Both the position numbers and the translations under genes were made by a program. Source: Colwellia sp. MB02u-6 (lineage in GTDB: Bacteria; Pseudomonadota; Gammaproteobacteria; Enterobacterales; Alteromonadaceae). From it: DNA of 64,000 bases. The notes beneath the pieces were generated by a model that saw only the letters and a list, made by a program, of their open reading frames with translations, was not told the origin of the DNA and did not search any database. Below are positions 54,167 through 62,857 of this stretch, in pieces. The stretch's first letter is position 1. Each line of letters opens with the position of its first letter. The stretch spans positions 1 through 64,000 of the forward strand of contig NZ_JACGVG010000029.1 in NCBI RefSeq assembly GCF_014077095.1, written 5' to 3'.

Positions 54167-55173
54167 TGGCTACCGTGACTTCACCATTGGCAACTGAATT
54201 GGAAACAGTGGTATTAAGCAATGACTATGGCATGTCAGTCGAAATCATCAACTTTGGCGCCAGAATTAAGTCTATTAAATTTCCAGTAAATGCTAAACCA
54301 ATGGAAATGATACTGGGGTATGCTTCAGCACAAGACTACTTAACTGATGAGTTTTATTTAGGCGCAACCTGTGGCCGAGTGTGTAATCGTATTGCTGGCG
54401 GTAAGTTTGAGCTTGAGGGTCGTCAATATCAATTAACACAAAACGACGGTGATAACTGTTTACATGGCGGCGATGATAACTTTTCATTGCGGTATTGGCA
54501 AAGAGATAAACAAACACATAGCAAGAGTTCAGTCACTTTAGTATGTACATCTGTTGATGGCGACCAAGGCTTTCCGGGCACGCTAAATGTTTCGGTCACA
54601 TACCAGTTAAGTGCTGACAACAAGATCAGCATAAAATACTTAGCCAATACTGACCTAGCCACGCCAATTAATTTAACCAATCATGCTTATTTTAATTTGG
54701 CTGAAAAAGACGGCCAATCGCTCTACTTGCAAATGATGGCATCGGCATTCCTCGAAAGTGATGGCGAAAATATACCCACGGGTAATATTATTAAAGTGGC
54801 ACAGACAGATTATAACTTTAGAGAGCCTGCCTGTGTTGGTAAAAGGCAGCAACAGACTTTAGATAAGTCTATTAAAGAGAAACACGGTTATGATCATTGT
54901 TTTATTTTAGATAATGCTCCTTTTACGAAGCCTAAAGCAGTACTTACTTCGCTTAAAAATCAAATTAGTTTATCGGTATATACAGATCAGCCCGCTATTC
55001 AACTTTATACGGGTTTCTACTTGAATGATAAATTTACTGCCTATCAAGGTTTGTGTTTAGAAGCACAAAATTATACAGATGCGGAAAATAATAAAAACTT
55101 TCCCAGTAACGTATTGCAGCCAAATCAGCAATATCAGCGGGAAATCATTTATAAATTTGAATCCATAAATTAG
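54166..55173 (+). CDS. galM: Aldose 1-epimerase (mutarotase)
   Basis: Converts beta-D-galactose, the form set free by beta-galactosidase, to the alpha anomer that GalK needs. The ATG at 54166 (335 residues) is chosen because it forms a TAATG overlap with galE and the family N-terminus follows (MATVTSPLATELETVVLSN); a TTG 42 bases upstream is unlikely. Motifs: NFGARIKSI, GRVCNRIAGGKF, LHGG, LTNHAYFNL with the catalytic His, and GLCLEAQNYTDAEN with the catalytic Glu. It is the last gene of the GH2-gal operon. A weak inverted repeat, CTGAGCA/TGCTCAG (55174-55218), follows. Confidence 0.95.
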   Translation: MATVTSPLATELETVVLSNDYGMSVEIINFGARIKSIKFPVNAKPMEMILGYASAQDYLTDEFYLGATCGRVCNRIAGGKFELEGRQYQLTQNDGDNCLHGGDDNFSLRYWQRDKQTHSKSSVTLVCTSVDGDQGFPGTLNVSVTYQLSADNKISIKYLANTDLATPINLTNHAYFNLAEKDGQSLYLQMMASAFLESDGENIPTGNIIKVAQTDYNFREPACVGKRQQQTLDKSIKEKHGYDHCFILDNAPFTKPKAVLTSLKNQISLSVYTDQPAIQLYTGFYLNDKFTAYQGLCLEAQNYTDAENNKNFPSNVLQPNQQYQREIIYKFESIN

Positions 55174-56235
55174 CTGAGCAGTTATTTATTTAACTTAAGT
55201 AAACACTGAGTTGCTCAGACAATATTAATTTACATTTTTATTTAATATTCGAAATTAGTAATGGTATGTCTTCACTTTAATTGCACCTAACTAAGGGGTC
55301 TATATTGATCACTTACGTTTTAAATAACAATATAAATAGATAGATTACGACGGTTAATACTTTTGGCCCATTTACTGAGTCTACGGTCATACTTTTTTTG
55401 GTATTTGTACTTTTTAAGTCTTCTGTCATAACCAATTCGTTTATCTATGATATACACACCACCAATGCAAACAGTTTGTATTGCTTTATCTGATACACCC
55501 TGTTTTGAGTTTCTGTCCATAGATTACTCTTTTTATGCCGTTACTTTGATTATAGCTAAAGTTGAGAAAAAACAACAAAAAACACTAAGATGACAACCCG
55601 AATGCCGTAGAATGAACGTTATTTTTTAGATCAATTAAAGAGCAAAAGTCAAATATTTCTGGCCTTTTGTTTAACTGTTTTCACAACGTTAAAAACAAAC
55701 GCCCCCTATGGAAATTTGTTCGTTTACCATTGCCGTTCGCCTTGTTAGTGAAGGTTGTAGTAAGAGAAACCGTTCGGAACTAATGTCGACCCATCTTCAC
55801 TAGATCTAAAAGGCTTGCGCGGTCATATTGCTCTTTTCTAGCCCAGTTGATGCCCATAATATTTGAATTTTTCTACTCTAAGCTTCTAGCGAAGAACGGA
55901 CGTTCGCACACTTTCACGTCGATTACTGGTTTTCTGAGATAGGGGACATTCACTGACCACCAATAAAGACCATGCCAAGGAGGTCACATTTTAAATATTA
56001 TTCAAAGTCTGCCCGTACATTCAAGATGTACATATTTATCTTGTTGCGCCATGAGAGCCAAAAATTGCGTGTAATATTTTTCAATAATTTGAAAAAAAGA
56101 GTTTGCTCTGGTTTATGAGGTACCTAGCTTAAGATCTTTTCTTCTGCGATCTTTTACAAGCGACATACATCCATCAGCACTTAAGTTGCTATACAGACTA
56201 GCCTAAGCTGCTCCCTAGGCTAGTCCCCTATGCTA
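55174..56235. other. 1-kb gap at the right end of the island
   Basis: Contains one doubtful small gene (55320-55520, minus). The remainder has no open frame, IS match or RNA gene that I can support. Confidence 0.45.
55320..55520 (-). CDS. Doubtful small basic hypothetical protein
   Basis: Encodes 66 residues, strongly basic in the second half (IGYDRRLKKYKYQKKYDRRL). AAGAGTAA lies before the ATG, a weak ribosome binding site. No family recognised. The composition could suit a nucleic-acid-binding peptide, but a chance frame in AT-rich DNA is equally possible. Confidence 0.3.
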   Translation of the reverse strand: MDRNSKQGVSDKAIQTVCIGGVYIIDKRIGYDRRLKKYKYQKKYDRRLSKWAKSINRRNLSIYIVI

Positions 56236-56517
56236 TTATTTTACAATGACAGAGTTACATAAAAATTGGCTATTAGGTTTTAGCTGTTTTGGTAAACACA
56301 GTCCCTCAGGCAAATTTTTCTTTTTTAGTTTATTGAGCTGCTTACGAGCTTCTTTTTCAGACATTGGAATAAGCCCATCAGACTGTTTATATGAACAAAA
56401 TATAAATTGTTCATCCTGACTATTAAATTGAGCCTCAGGCTCCTGGCCTACAGCAATGAAACCGCATACTGTTGAACCATCTGGAACAGATTGGCCAACT
56501 TTGAGCTGAAAGGTCAC
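56236..56517 (-). CDS. Hypothetical protein at the right island end
   Basis: Encodes 93 residues with no signal peptide or membrane segment. It has a mixed beta-like N-terminal half (VGQSVPDGSTVCGFIAVG) and a basic helical middle (KEARKQLNKLKKKNLPEG). Four Cys residues are present. Being the last gene before the intact tRNA it could belong to the element's own functions, such as excision, but I see no winged-helix or excisionase motif. Start not certain: no strong ribosome binding site. Confidence 0.45.
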   Translation of the reverse strand: MTFQLKVGQSVPDGSTVCGFIAVGQEPEAQFNSQDEQFIFCSYKQSDGLIPMSEKEARKQLNKLKKKNLPEGLCLPKQLKPNSQFLCNSVIVK

Positions 56518-56577
56518 TGTTTCGCTTTGGCCTTGTTTTGGGTTGCAGGTTATAGGTTTGGTATAAAGTCAGGCAAT

Positions 56578-56601
56578 AAAAAAGCCTTGTAAAAACAAGG
56601 C
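56578..56601 (-). terminator. Island-borne terminator of tRNA-Pro
   Basis: Stem GCCTTGT/ACAAGGC (56584-56590, 56595-56601) with a U run on the minus strand, 18 bases past the tRNA 3' end. It is similar but not identical to the hairpin beyond the left repeat (2314-2343), so the island brought a replacement. Confidence 0.85.
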
Positions 56602-56616
56602 TTTAATTATTTATTG

Positions 56617-56665
56617 TGTGGTCGGAGTAGCAAGATTCGAACTTGCGACCTCACGTCCCCCAGAC
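56617..56665 (-). repeat. Right attachment site within tRNA-Pro
   Basis: 49 bases identical to 2352-2400. The repeat covers the tRNA from the anticodon loop to the CCA end plus two bases beyond. The 5' part of the tRNA, 56666-56695, is not repeated. Integration here keeps the tRNA whole. Confidence 0.9.
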
Positions 56666-56695
56666 GCGCGCGCTACCAAGCTGCGCTATACCCCG
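56619..56695 (-). tRNA. tRNA-Pro, anticodon GGG
   Basis: 77 bases with encoded CCA. The acceptor stem CGGGGTA/TACTCCG pairs with one G-T. The anticodon stem CGCGT/ACGTG encloses loop CTGGGGG, giving anticodon GGG for CCC and CCT codons. The T arm holds GTTCGAATC. It stands next to yejM, as proL does in E. coli, so it is an old chromosomal gene used as integration target. Confidence 0.96.
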
Positions 56696-56733
56696 ATTGA
56701 TAAGCTTAATGGGGATAAAAGCTTATGTGGGCT

Positions 56734-56761
56734 ATCTTAATGATTTATCGCTCGAATGCAA
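56734..56761 (-). promoter_or_regulatory. Promoter of tRNA-Pro
   Basis: On the minus strand TTGCAT, 16 bases, TAAGAT, followed by a GC-rich AGCCCAC discriminator, about 35 bases before the tRNA 5' end. This fits sigma-70 and stable-RNA promoters. Confidence 0.65.
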
Positions 56762-56795
56762 TTAAAAAACATCATCAATTGAGCTAAGCGTCTAA

Positions 56796-58517
56796 TTATT
56801 GTACGTTATCCACTTGTTCATCGAATTGTTTACTAAATTGCTTAATAAAATGAACGCCATCAATCATTAATGGAAAATCAGGTGTTGCCGTAATAGGGGC
56901 GGCCAGTTGAATAGAATAACTTTGAAAGTTACCATTTTGGTCAACAAACATCGATTTATCTTTATTAAACACCACAATGCCGTTGTCCATGGTATTAGCA
57001 ATAATACGGTCATTATTTAATTTCTTGATATCAGTACCGTTGCTATAGCTGGTTGCTTTAATATCGCAGTTTAGCCAGTTTTTAATCAGCGTAGGTTGCA
57101 TATCCATATGACTCGTGAGTTTATTAAGTGATCTATTTTTACTTGCTGGTAAAACCAGTAGCGCAGGTTTAATCGATAAACTTGTTTCTGTGGTGCTGTT
57201 ACCAATAGAGCTGATCCAAAGAATATCTTTGAGCTGCTTATCGTCTGGTTGTTTATTTTGCACTGACATTAACGCGTCTAAAAACAGTTCAAACTGATAG
57301 CTATTGTTACCTTTAAAATAAAATACGTGTAAACCTGGAGCGTAACTATTGAGTTTATCCGCAAATATCAAACTCGATATATCGGCTAGTTTTGTTACTG
57401 TTGGAAATAGTTTATCGGTCAGGGTTAACAAACCATGGGTATTAATGACCGAGGCTTCATTGTGATCTTCACCGACAATAGTCAGTGATGTAGCTAAATT
57501 TTTCTGAGCCATAATTTGAAATAGTAGCGGTTGTGCTTGCTGCTCGAACAAGGCGTTTTGGTAAATACTTGGCAAGCTATAAAACAAATTAAACCAGGCT
57601 TCTTTTGGTGACGCGTTATCAATATGATTGTCTAGCGATAGTAAACCTTGCTTGGCTCTTTGTTTTATTTTATCTAGTTGTTGAGTTTGCAATATTTGGT
57701 CTGTAATCACCATGAAAACCGATTGTTTTAATTTGGTGTCATTAAGACATTGGCCTTGATAAAGCGGGTACTGAGGTACGGCATCTGTAAAGGCAAGCGG
57801 GCTGGTGCGACGGGCAATATAATCCACTTGATCGAACATACCATATTTGGTTAATAAAGTTTTGGCCGTTGATGGATAAGACAAGGGCAATACTGTGTCT
57901 TGGCGTAGTACATCATATTCAAGGTTGGCATCAGCCCAAATATGAATAATATGACTAAAAAAGAAAAAGCTCACCAGAGGAATAACGATAAAGCGCGCAA
58001 AAATAGTTTTTTGTAATTCTTTTAGGTGTTTCCAAGCATAATTGGACGCTATTAGTTCAAACGATAATATCACCATGGTCAATACTAGGCTAACAAACCA
58101 GAATGCTCGGCTATTTTGTTGTATTTCGTTATTAATAAGGTCAAGTATGGGCGCACTTGATGAAATATTTAAATGATAGCCTAAGCGGGTATAGATAAAT
58201 GCGTCGAGCAGCAAAAGCAATAACTGGGCACTAAAAATGATAGAAGCGACCACCCGAATAAATCGGGTTCGAGGAAACAACAGGGTGATTGGAAACAAAA
58301 TGAGCACAAAACTCATAAAAGTTAAGAAAGCTATATGGCTTAACCAAGTGGTAACTAAGTAGGTTTGCCCTAACAAAGTGTCAGGCATTGCTTCACTAAA
58401 CACATAAATTGACGATAATAAGATCGCCGCAATAATATTAAAAAAAGTGAACCAGTGGCTCCAGCTGATTAACTGTAATAGTCGCTTACTATAGGGTTTT
58501 GATTCAAATGAAACCAT
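56796..58517 (-). CDS. yejM: YejM/PbgA/LapC inner-membrane protein
   Basis: In enterobacteria this protein senses periplasmic LPS and regulates LpxC degradation through LapB; it was earlier linked to cardiolipin transport. The 573 residues are close to the E. coli length (586). Five membrane segments occupy about 15-200, followed by a basic linker and a periplasmic domain of sulfatase/alkaline-phosphatase fold (about 240-570). N-terminal DUF3413 features are seen (SWSHWFTFFNIIAAILLSS, YHLNISSSAPILDLI). The C-terminal domain seems poor in metal ligands, as expected for this non-enzymatic member. Gene order with yejL and yejK is conserved; the island ends just beyond it. Confidence 0.92.
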   Translation of the reverse strand: MVSFESKPYSKRLLQLISWSHWFTFFNIIAAILLSSIYVFSEAMPDTLLGQTYLVTTWLSHIAFLTFMSFVLILFPITLLFPRTRFIRVVASIIFSAQLLLLLLDAFIYTRLGYHLNISSSAPILDLINNEIQQNSRAFWFVSLVLTMVILSFELIASNYAWKHLKELQKTIFARFIVIPLVSFFFFSHIIHIWADANLEYDVLRQDTVLPLSYPSTAKTLLTKYGMFDQVDYIARRTSPLAFTDAVPQYPLYQGQCLNDTKLKQSVFMVITDQILQTQQLDKIKQRAKQGLLSLDNHIDNASPKEAWFNLFYSLPSIYQNALFEQQAQPLLFQIMAQKNLATSLTIVGEDHNEASVINTHGLLTLTDKLFPTVTKLADISSLIFADKLNSYAPGLHVFYFKGNNSYQFELFLDALMSVQNKQPDDKQLKDILWISSIGNSTTETSLSIKPALLVLPASKNRSLNKLTSHMDMQPTLIKNWLNCDIKATSYSNGTDIKKLNNDRIIANTMDNGIVVFNKDKSMFVDQNGNFQSYSIQLAAPITATPDFPLMIDGVHFIKQFSKQFDEQVDNVQ

Positions 58518-58572
58518 TGCGTCGTTTAATTCTCTTATTATTTTTATGAATGTTGCTGATTATTTATACGTT

Positions 58573-58803
58573 TTATTTAGAATTTTGTATAGATTGTTTT
58601 AATGCATTGGTAAAATTGTTTACTATTGCCTCTCGTTCCTTTTTCGGCACATTATTTGTAATAATTTCTGTTAGGGTATTTCCTAGGCACATTAGCGCTA
58701 GATCAGGGGTTGCAGACTCGTTAACGAGTACATCAAGCAAATCTTTAATAATTTTTTCTACACGTTCGTTGGAATACTTGGATACAATAGGCATCTTATA
58801 CAC
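58573..58803 (-). CDS. yejL: YejL family protein (DUF1414)
   Basis: A 76-residue protein of the conserved YejL/DUF1414 family; function unknown. Typical stretch: [22 protein letters not shown] near the start and a small acidic-basic helical rest. It lies directly before yejM on the same strand (55 bp gap) and divergent from yejK, the same arrangement as in E. coli and Vibrio. The two probably share a transcript. No motif points to a catalytic role. Confidence 0.93.
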   Translation of the reverse strand: MYKMPIVSKYSNERVEKIIKDLLDVLVNESATPDLALMCLGNTLTEIITNNVPKKEREAIVNNFTNALKQSIQNSK

Positions 58804-58872
58804 TTAATGGTAATTTAATAAACAGACTTAAGTTTATCAAATGCCCGAACAATATAATACTGACCTTTATCT

Positions 58873-59976
58873 ATGAGCTTAATAATTTCGAATATTGCAC
58901 TGCATTTTTTAACAAAAAAAGAAGAAACTGGCGAAGTTGTACTCAGGTTAGGTCCTGAGAATGTTGCAGCTAGCAGTAAAATTGAAAGTTTTGTTGATGC
59001 ACTACATAAAATATACAACAGCAAAGGCAGTAAGGCCTACGGACATTTTTCTGCTATGCCAGCCCAAGGCGACAAAGCACGATTTGTTGATATTATGGAA
59101 AGCTATCTGGGTGATTCACAAAGTTTTCATCAATTTAGTAGCCAAGCAGGAAATTTACTTAAAAATGAATTAGAAAAATATGACCTTGCAGAAACCGGCT
59201 ATTTAATTGTTTGCCATTACGAGTATATGGGTGGACGCTACTTACTAGCGGCGATAATTCCTATTTCTGAACATTATTCAGTTGATGGTGATTTACATAT
59301 TTCAGCTGATCAACACCTTGATACCAATAAGCTTCAGTTAGCGGCTCGCATCGATTTATTCGATTATCAGAATAATGCCCAAGGTAACCGTTATATTTCT
59401 TTTATTAAAGGTCGCGCGGGCAGAAAAGTGTCTGACTTTTTCTTAGATTTTTTAAGCTGTGAAGAAGGCTTAAACTCAAAAGAACAAACCCAAACCTTAG
59501 TGCAAGCGGTTGAAGATTATGTTGCGGTTAATCAATTTGACGCCAATGAAAAACAACACAGTCGTAAAGAGCTCTTAAGTTACTGCAAAGAGCAAAAAGA
59601 GTCGGCGCAAGATGTTTCATTGCAAGAAATAAGTCATGTGATTAAAACCGAAGAGAGCGGCCAAGATTTTTATAAGTTTTGCCAAGAGCAATCATACCCC
59701 ATTGAGGAGTCGTTTCCTCATGATCAAGCCGTAGTGAATAAAGTCACTAAGTATGCGGGTTATGGTAACGGTATCAGTTTAAGCTTTGAGCGTAGTCATT
59801 TTGGCCAAGATGTGGTTTATAATCCGGCCAATGAAAGTATTACCATTTATAAAGTGCCGCCAAATTTAAAAGATCAACTACTAGCGTTATTAGAAAGTAA
59901 TGCGAACCAGAGCACTAGCCAAAGCCAAGCCATAACGTCAGAGCTAAGCTCAGAAGGCTCTGAAAACGAATACTAG
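58873..59976 (+). CDS. yejK: Nucleoid-associated protein YejK/NdpA
   Basis: Nucleoid-associated protein with double-stranded DNA binding known for the family. The 367 residues are slightly longer than E. coli YejK (335); the extra part is a Ser/Gln-rich tail (about 345-367, SNANQSTSQSQA). Family marks include VLRLGPENVAAS near the N-terminus and SFIKGRAGRKVSDFFLDFL in the middle. It is divergent from yejL with 69 bp between. No regulatory site is evident. The pyrC gene follows 81 bp later on the same strand. Confidence 0.93.
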   Translation: MSLIISNIALHFLTKKEETGEVVLRLGPENVAASSKIESFVDALHKIYNSKGSKAYGHFSAMPAQGDKARFVDIMESYLGDSQSFHQFSSQAGNLLKNELEKYDLAETGYLIVCHYEYMGGRYLLAAIIPISEHYSVDGDLHISADQHLDTNKLQLAARIDLFDYQNNAQGNRYISFIKGRAGRKVSDFFLDFLSCEEGLNSKEQTQTLVQAVEDYVAVNQFDANEKQHSRKELLSYCKEQKESAQDVSLQEISHVIKTEESGQDFYKFCQEQSYPIEESFPHDQAVVNKVTKYAGYGNGISLSFERSHFGQDVVYNPANESITIYKVPPNLKDQLLALLESNANQSTSQSQAITSELSSEGSENEY

Positions 59977-60057
59977 CATTAGCTCAAGCTAATAAGTGAT
60001 AAAACATATTGTCTACTAACGGCAGTAGCACATGAATAGATTACATTAGGAAAGAAA

Positions 60058-61101
60058 ATGACTACATTAACGATTACTCGACCAGACGACTGGCATGTAC
60101 ATTTGCGCGATGGCGCGAGCTTAAGTAACACCGTTGCTGATATTAGCCGCTACTTTGGCCGTGCTATTATTATGCCAAACCTAGTACCACCGGTAACCAA
60201 TGCTGAATTAGCGCGTCAATATCATCAGCGTATTATGGCGGCAAAGCCGAGTGCACAGTTCCAACCGCTAATGGTGTTGTATTTAACCGATCAAACCAGC
60301 GCAGAAGATATTAAAGCGGCAAAAGCCTCAGGTATTGTTTATGCGGCCAAGCTTTACCCCGCAGGAGCGACAACAAATTCTTCATCTGGCGTAACTAACA
60401 TCGACAATCTTGCCCCAGTATTTGCGGCGATGGAAGCAGAGAACATGCCTTTATTGGTGCATGGTGAAGTAACCAGTCACGATATTGATATTTTTGACCG
60501 TGAAGCGGTCTTTATCGATACTATATTGCGCCCACTGGTGGCAAAACATCCAACATTAAAAATAGTGTTGGAGCATATCACCACCAAAAATGCGGTTGAT
60601 TTTGTTAAAGCAGCGGGTGACAACGTAGCCGCCACCATTACCGTTCATCATTTATTATTTAATCGTAACCACATGTTAGTGGGCGGTATTCGTCCACATT
60701 ATTATTGTTTGCCAATATTAAAACGTAATATTCATCAAGAGGCCTTAGTTGCCGCCGCGACCAGTGGCAGTGATAAATTTTTTCTAGGTACAGACTCTGC
60801 GCCGCATTCACAACATGCAAAAGAGAATGCCTGTGGTTGTGCCGGTGCTTACACCGCACATGCTGCTATCGAGTTATATGCTGAAGCATTTGAACAAGCC
60901 GGTGCGCTAGATAAGCTTGAAGGTTTTGCTAGTTTACATGGTCCTAAATTTTATAACTTACCGGTAAACACTGACAAAATAACCCTAGTTAAAGCGGCAT
61001 GGACTGTACCGGCCACCATGGCTTTTGGTAACGACGAAGTGGTGCCTATTCGCGCGAATGAAACCATTGCTTGGCAAGTTAAGTTGGAGGAGAGTTATTA
61101 A
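60058..61101 (+). CDS. pyrC: Dihydroorotase
   Basis: Third step of de novo pyrimidine synthesis: carbamoyl-aspartate to dihydroorotate. The 347 residues match class II (E. coli-type) dihydroorotase. Zinc ligands are HVHLRDG near residue 14, the carboxylated Lys in [15 protein letters not shown] in LVHGEV, H in LEHITT, and the catalytic Asp in [14 protein letters not shown] precedes the ATG. The next gene begins at the base after its stop, so they are co-transcribed. Confidence 0.96.
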   Translation: MTTLTITRPDDWHVHLRDGASLSNTVADISRYFGRAIIMPNLVPPVTNAELARQYHQRIMAAKPSAQFQPLMVLYLTDQTSAEDIKAAKASGIVYAAKLYPAGATTNSSSGVTNIDNLAPVFAAMEAENMPLLVHGEVTSHDIDIFDREAVFIDTILRPLVAKHPTLKIVLEHITTKNAVDFVKAAGDNVAATITVHHLLFNRNHMLVGGIRPHYYCLPILKRNIHQEALVAAATSGSDKFFLGTDSAPHSQHAKENACGCAGAYTAHAAIELYAEAFEQAGALDKLEGFASLHGPKFYNLPVNTDKITLVKAAWTVPATMAFGNDEVVPIRANETIAWQVKLEESY

Positions 61102-61983
61102 ATGCAGTTATTTGTAAATGATTTAACCGTTATCGACTTCTCGTACTGTTGTGCGGAACGTGGCATTGTGGGCGAAAGTTGGATTGTTGATGTTTTGCTT
61201 GAGGGTAGTTTAAATGAAATGAGTATGGTGCTTGATTTTGCTGTGGTTAAAAAGCAAATTAAGGCCATTATAGATGATGCGGTTGATCATAAATTATTAT
61301 TGCCCATGCAAAATGACACCGTTAGTGTCGAAGTTTCCTCGCATCGAGCAGGTCATGAACTTGTAAATTTCAGTGCCAAGCAGGGTAGCTACTATTTACA
61401 ATCACCGAGCTGTGCATTTGCCAAAATAGATATCAAGCAAATAGACATCGCCGCGGTGAAAAATTATTTAACCGATATAATTTTGAGTCATTTACCAAAA
61501 AATGTTCAAGGTTTGACACTAAATCTACGGCCAGAAAATATTGAGGGTGCGTATTATCACTATACCCATGGTTTGAAATTGCATGACGGTAATTGTCAGC
61601 GTATCGCTCATGGTCATCGTTCAAAAATTCATATCTATAAAAATGGTCAACGCTCAGCAGCGCTTGAAGCGGCTTGGAGTTCACGTTGGCAAGATATATA
61701 TCTTGCGAGTGAAGCTGACCGCATGGCGTCAAGTGAGATAGAATTGTCAGCTACTGCGATGACTAATTTGACTCCCGATCACCAATTATTTTCTTACTTT
61801 GCGCCACAAGGTCGATTTGATATTGCCGTGCCAAGTAACATTTTAGATGTGGTTGATTGCGACTCAACGGTTGAGTTATTGGCTGACTTTATTGTGCGCC
61901 AACTTAAACAGCAAGCACCGAACGATGAATTTAAAGTAGTTGCTTTTGAAGGTGTTGCTAAAGGAGCCATTGCTAATGGCTAA
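61102..61983 (+). CDS. PTPS/QueD-like protein with two domains
   Basis: A 293-residue member of the 6-pyruvoyl-tetrahydropterin synthase-like group found in marine gammaproteobacteria; length suggests two T-fold domains (about 1-110 and 140-285). The second part shows HYTHGLKLHDGNCQRIAHGHRSKI, which has the spaced His residues of a zinc site; the first domain reads SYCCAERGIVGESW and lacks an obvious complete site. It could make a pterin or queuosine intermediate, but substrate is unknown. The ATG follows directly after the pyrC stop, with GGAGG 8 bases upstream inside pyrC. It overlaps the M23 peptidase gene by 8 bases. Confidence 0.75.
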   Translation: MQLFVNDLTVIDFSYCCAERGIVGESWIVDVLLEGSLNEMSMVLDFAVVKKQIKAIIDDAVDHKLLLPMQNDTVSVEVSSHRAGHELVNFSAKQGSYYLQSPSCAFAKIDIKQIDIAAVKNYLTDIILSHLPKNVQGLTLNLRPENIEGAYYHYTHGLKLHDGNCQRIAHGHRSKIHIYKNGQRSAALEAAWSSRWQDIYLASEADRMASSEIELSATAMTNLTPDHQLFSYFAPQGRFDIAVPSNILDVVDCDSTVELLADFIVRQLKQQAPNDEFKVVAFEGVAKGAIANG

Positions 61984-62818
61984 ACAGTATTCATTATTAT
62001 TAACACTCACCTTCATAGCTAGCTTAGTTGCCACACAAGAGCTGTCAGCAAAAACATCAACTCAAACACAGCTGAGTGAGCAGTTTTTTCAAGGGGCGTT
62101 AATTGTAGGTAAAACAGCGCCAGAAAATAAAGTCATGCTTAATGGTAAAGTGATTAAAGTCTCTTTAAACGGCGACTATGCGTTAGGCTTTAGCCGAGAT
62201 GAAAAAAATAATAGTGAACTCACCATCATTAACCCAAGTGGCGTAATAGAAAAGCAGATATTAAAACCGCTAAAACGTGAATACAACATTCAACGGGTTG
62301 AAGGTATTGCTAAAAGCATTATGAACCCTAACAAAAAGGCCAATATCCGTGTTAGGGAAGATAATAAAAAGATTAAAGCCGCTCGAAAAATTGACAGTAA
62401 CTTAATCGCGTTTGCCAAGGGATTTATTCCCCCTATTGAAGGAGTAATTACCGGTGTTTATGGTAGTCAACGTTATTATAACGGTGTGCCTAAATGGCCA
62501 CATTATGGTTTAGATTATGCGGGTGATACAGGCGACGCTGTTAAAGCGCCTGCCGATGGTACTGTGCTTATGTTTGTCTCTGATATGTTCTACTCAGGTG
62601 GCACAATGATTATAGATCATGGCCATGGTGTTAGTTCAACATTTTTGCATTTAAGCGCTTCATATGTCAGTGTTGGCGACAAAGTAAGCAAAGGACAACT
62701 GGTCGCTGCTGTGGGTGCGAGTGGAAGAGCTACAGGCCCACACTTAGATTGGCGCATAAACTGGTTTAATATGCGCTTAGATCCAGCATTAGTCTTAAAG
62801 CTCAAGCCTTTGAAATAA
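61976..62818 (+). CDS. M23 (LytM-type) peptidase, exported
   Basis: Peptidoglycan endopeptidase or divisome-type LytM factor in the periplasm. I start at the ATG at 61976 (280 residues): AAGGAG lies 11 bases before it and a signal peptide follows (about 1-27). The C-terminal LytM domain (about 150-270) shows HYGLDYAGDTG, HGHGVSSTFLHLS and GPHLDWRINW. The last motif has Asp where typical M23 enzymes have the second His of HLH; this variant may lower or change activity, or be usual in this subgroup. It overlaps the PTPS-like gene by 8 bases, so translation is coupled. Confidence 0.88.
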   Translation: MAKQYSLLLTLTFIASLVATQELSAKTSTQTQLSEQFFQGALIVGKTAPENKVMLNGKVIKVSLNGDYALGFSRDEKNNSELTIINPSGVIEKQILKPLKREYNIQRVEGIAKSIMNPNKKANIRVREDNKKIKAARKIDSNLIAFAKGFIPPIEGVITGVYGSQRYYNGVPKWPHYGLDYAGDTGDAVKAPADGTVLMFVSDMFYSGGTMIIDHGHGVSSTFLHLSASYVSVGDKVSKGQLVAAVGASGRATGPHLDWRINWFNMRLDPALVLKLKPLK

Positions 62819-62857
62819 AAGTAAAAATAATTTAGTTAAGGCATAAATTAGGTTGCT

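Larger units (their letters stand above)
2352..56665. mobile_element. Genomic island of about 54.2 kb integrated in tRNA-Pro(GGG)
   Basis: The segment is bounded by a 49-bp perfect direct repeat. The right copy is the 3' part of the intact minus-strand tRNA-Pro; the left copy is only that 3' part, exactly what integration into a tRNA 3' end leaves at the far end. A tyrosine recombinase begins 240 bp inside the left repeat. Both ends carry a short terminator hairpin beyond the tRNA 3' end. The flanks would join as umuDC-terminator-tRNA-Pro-yejM, and yejM next to a tRNA-Pro(GGG) gene is also the E. coli arrangement (proL). Cargo is almost wholly glycan catabolism. I see no conjugation, replication or phage structural genes, so it is either a simple integrative element or a decayed one that needs help to move. 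Confidence 0.85.
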
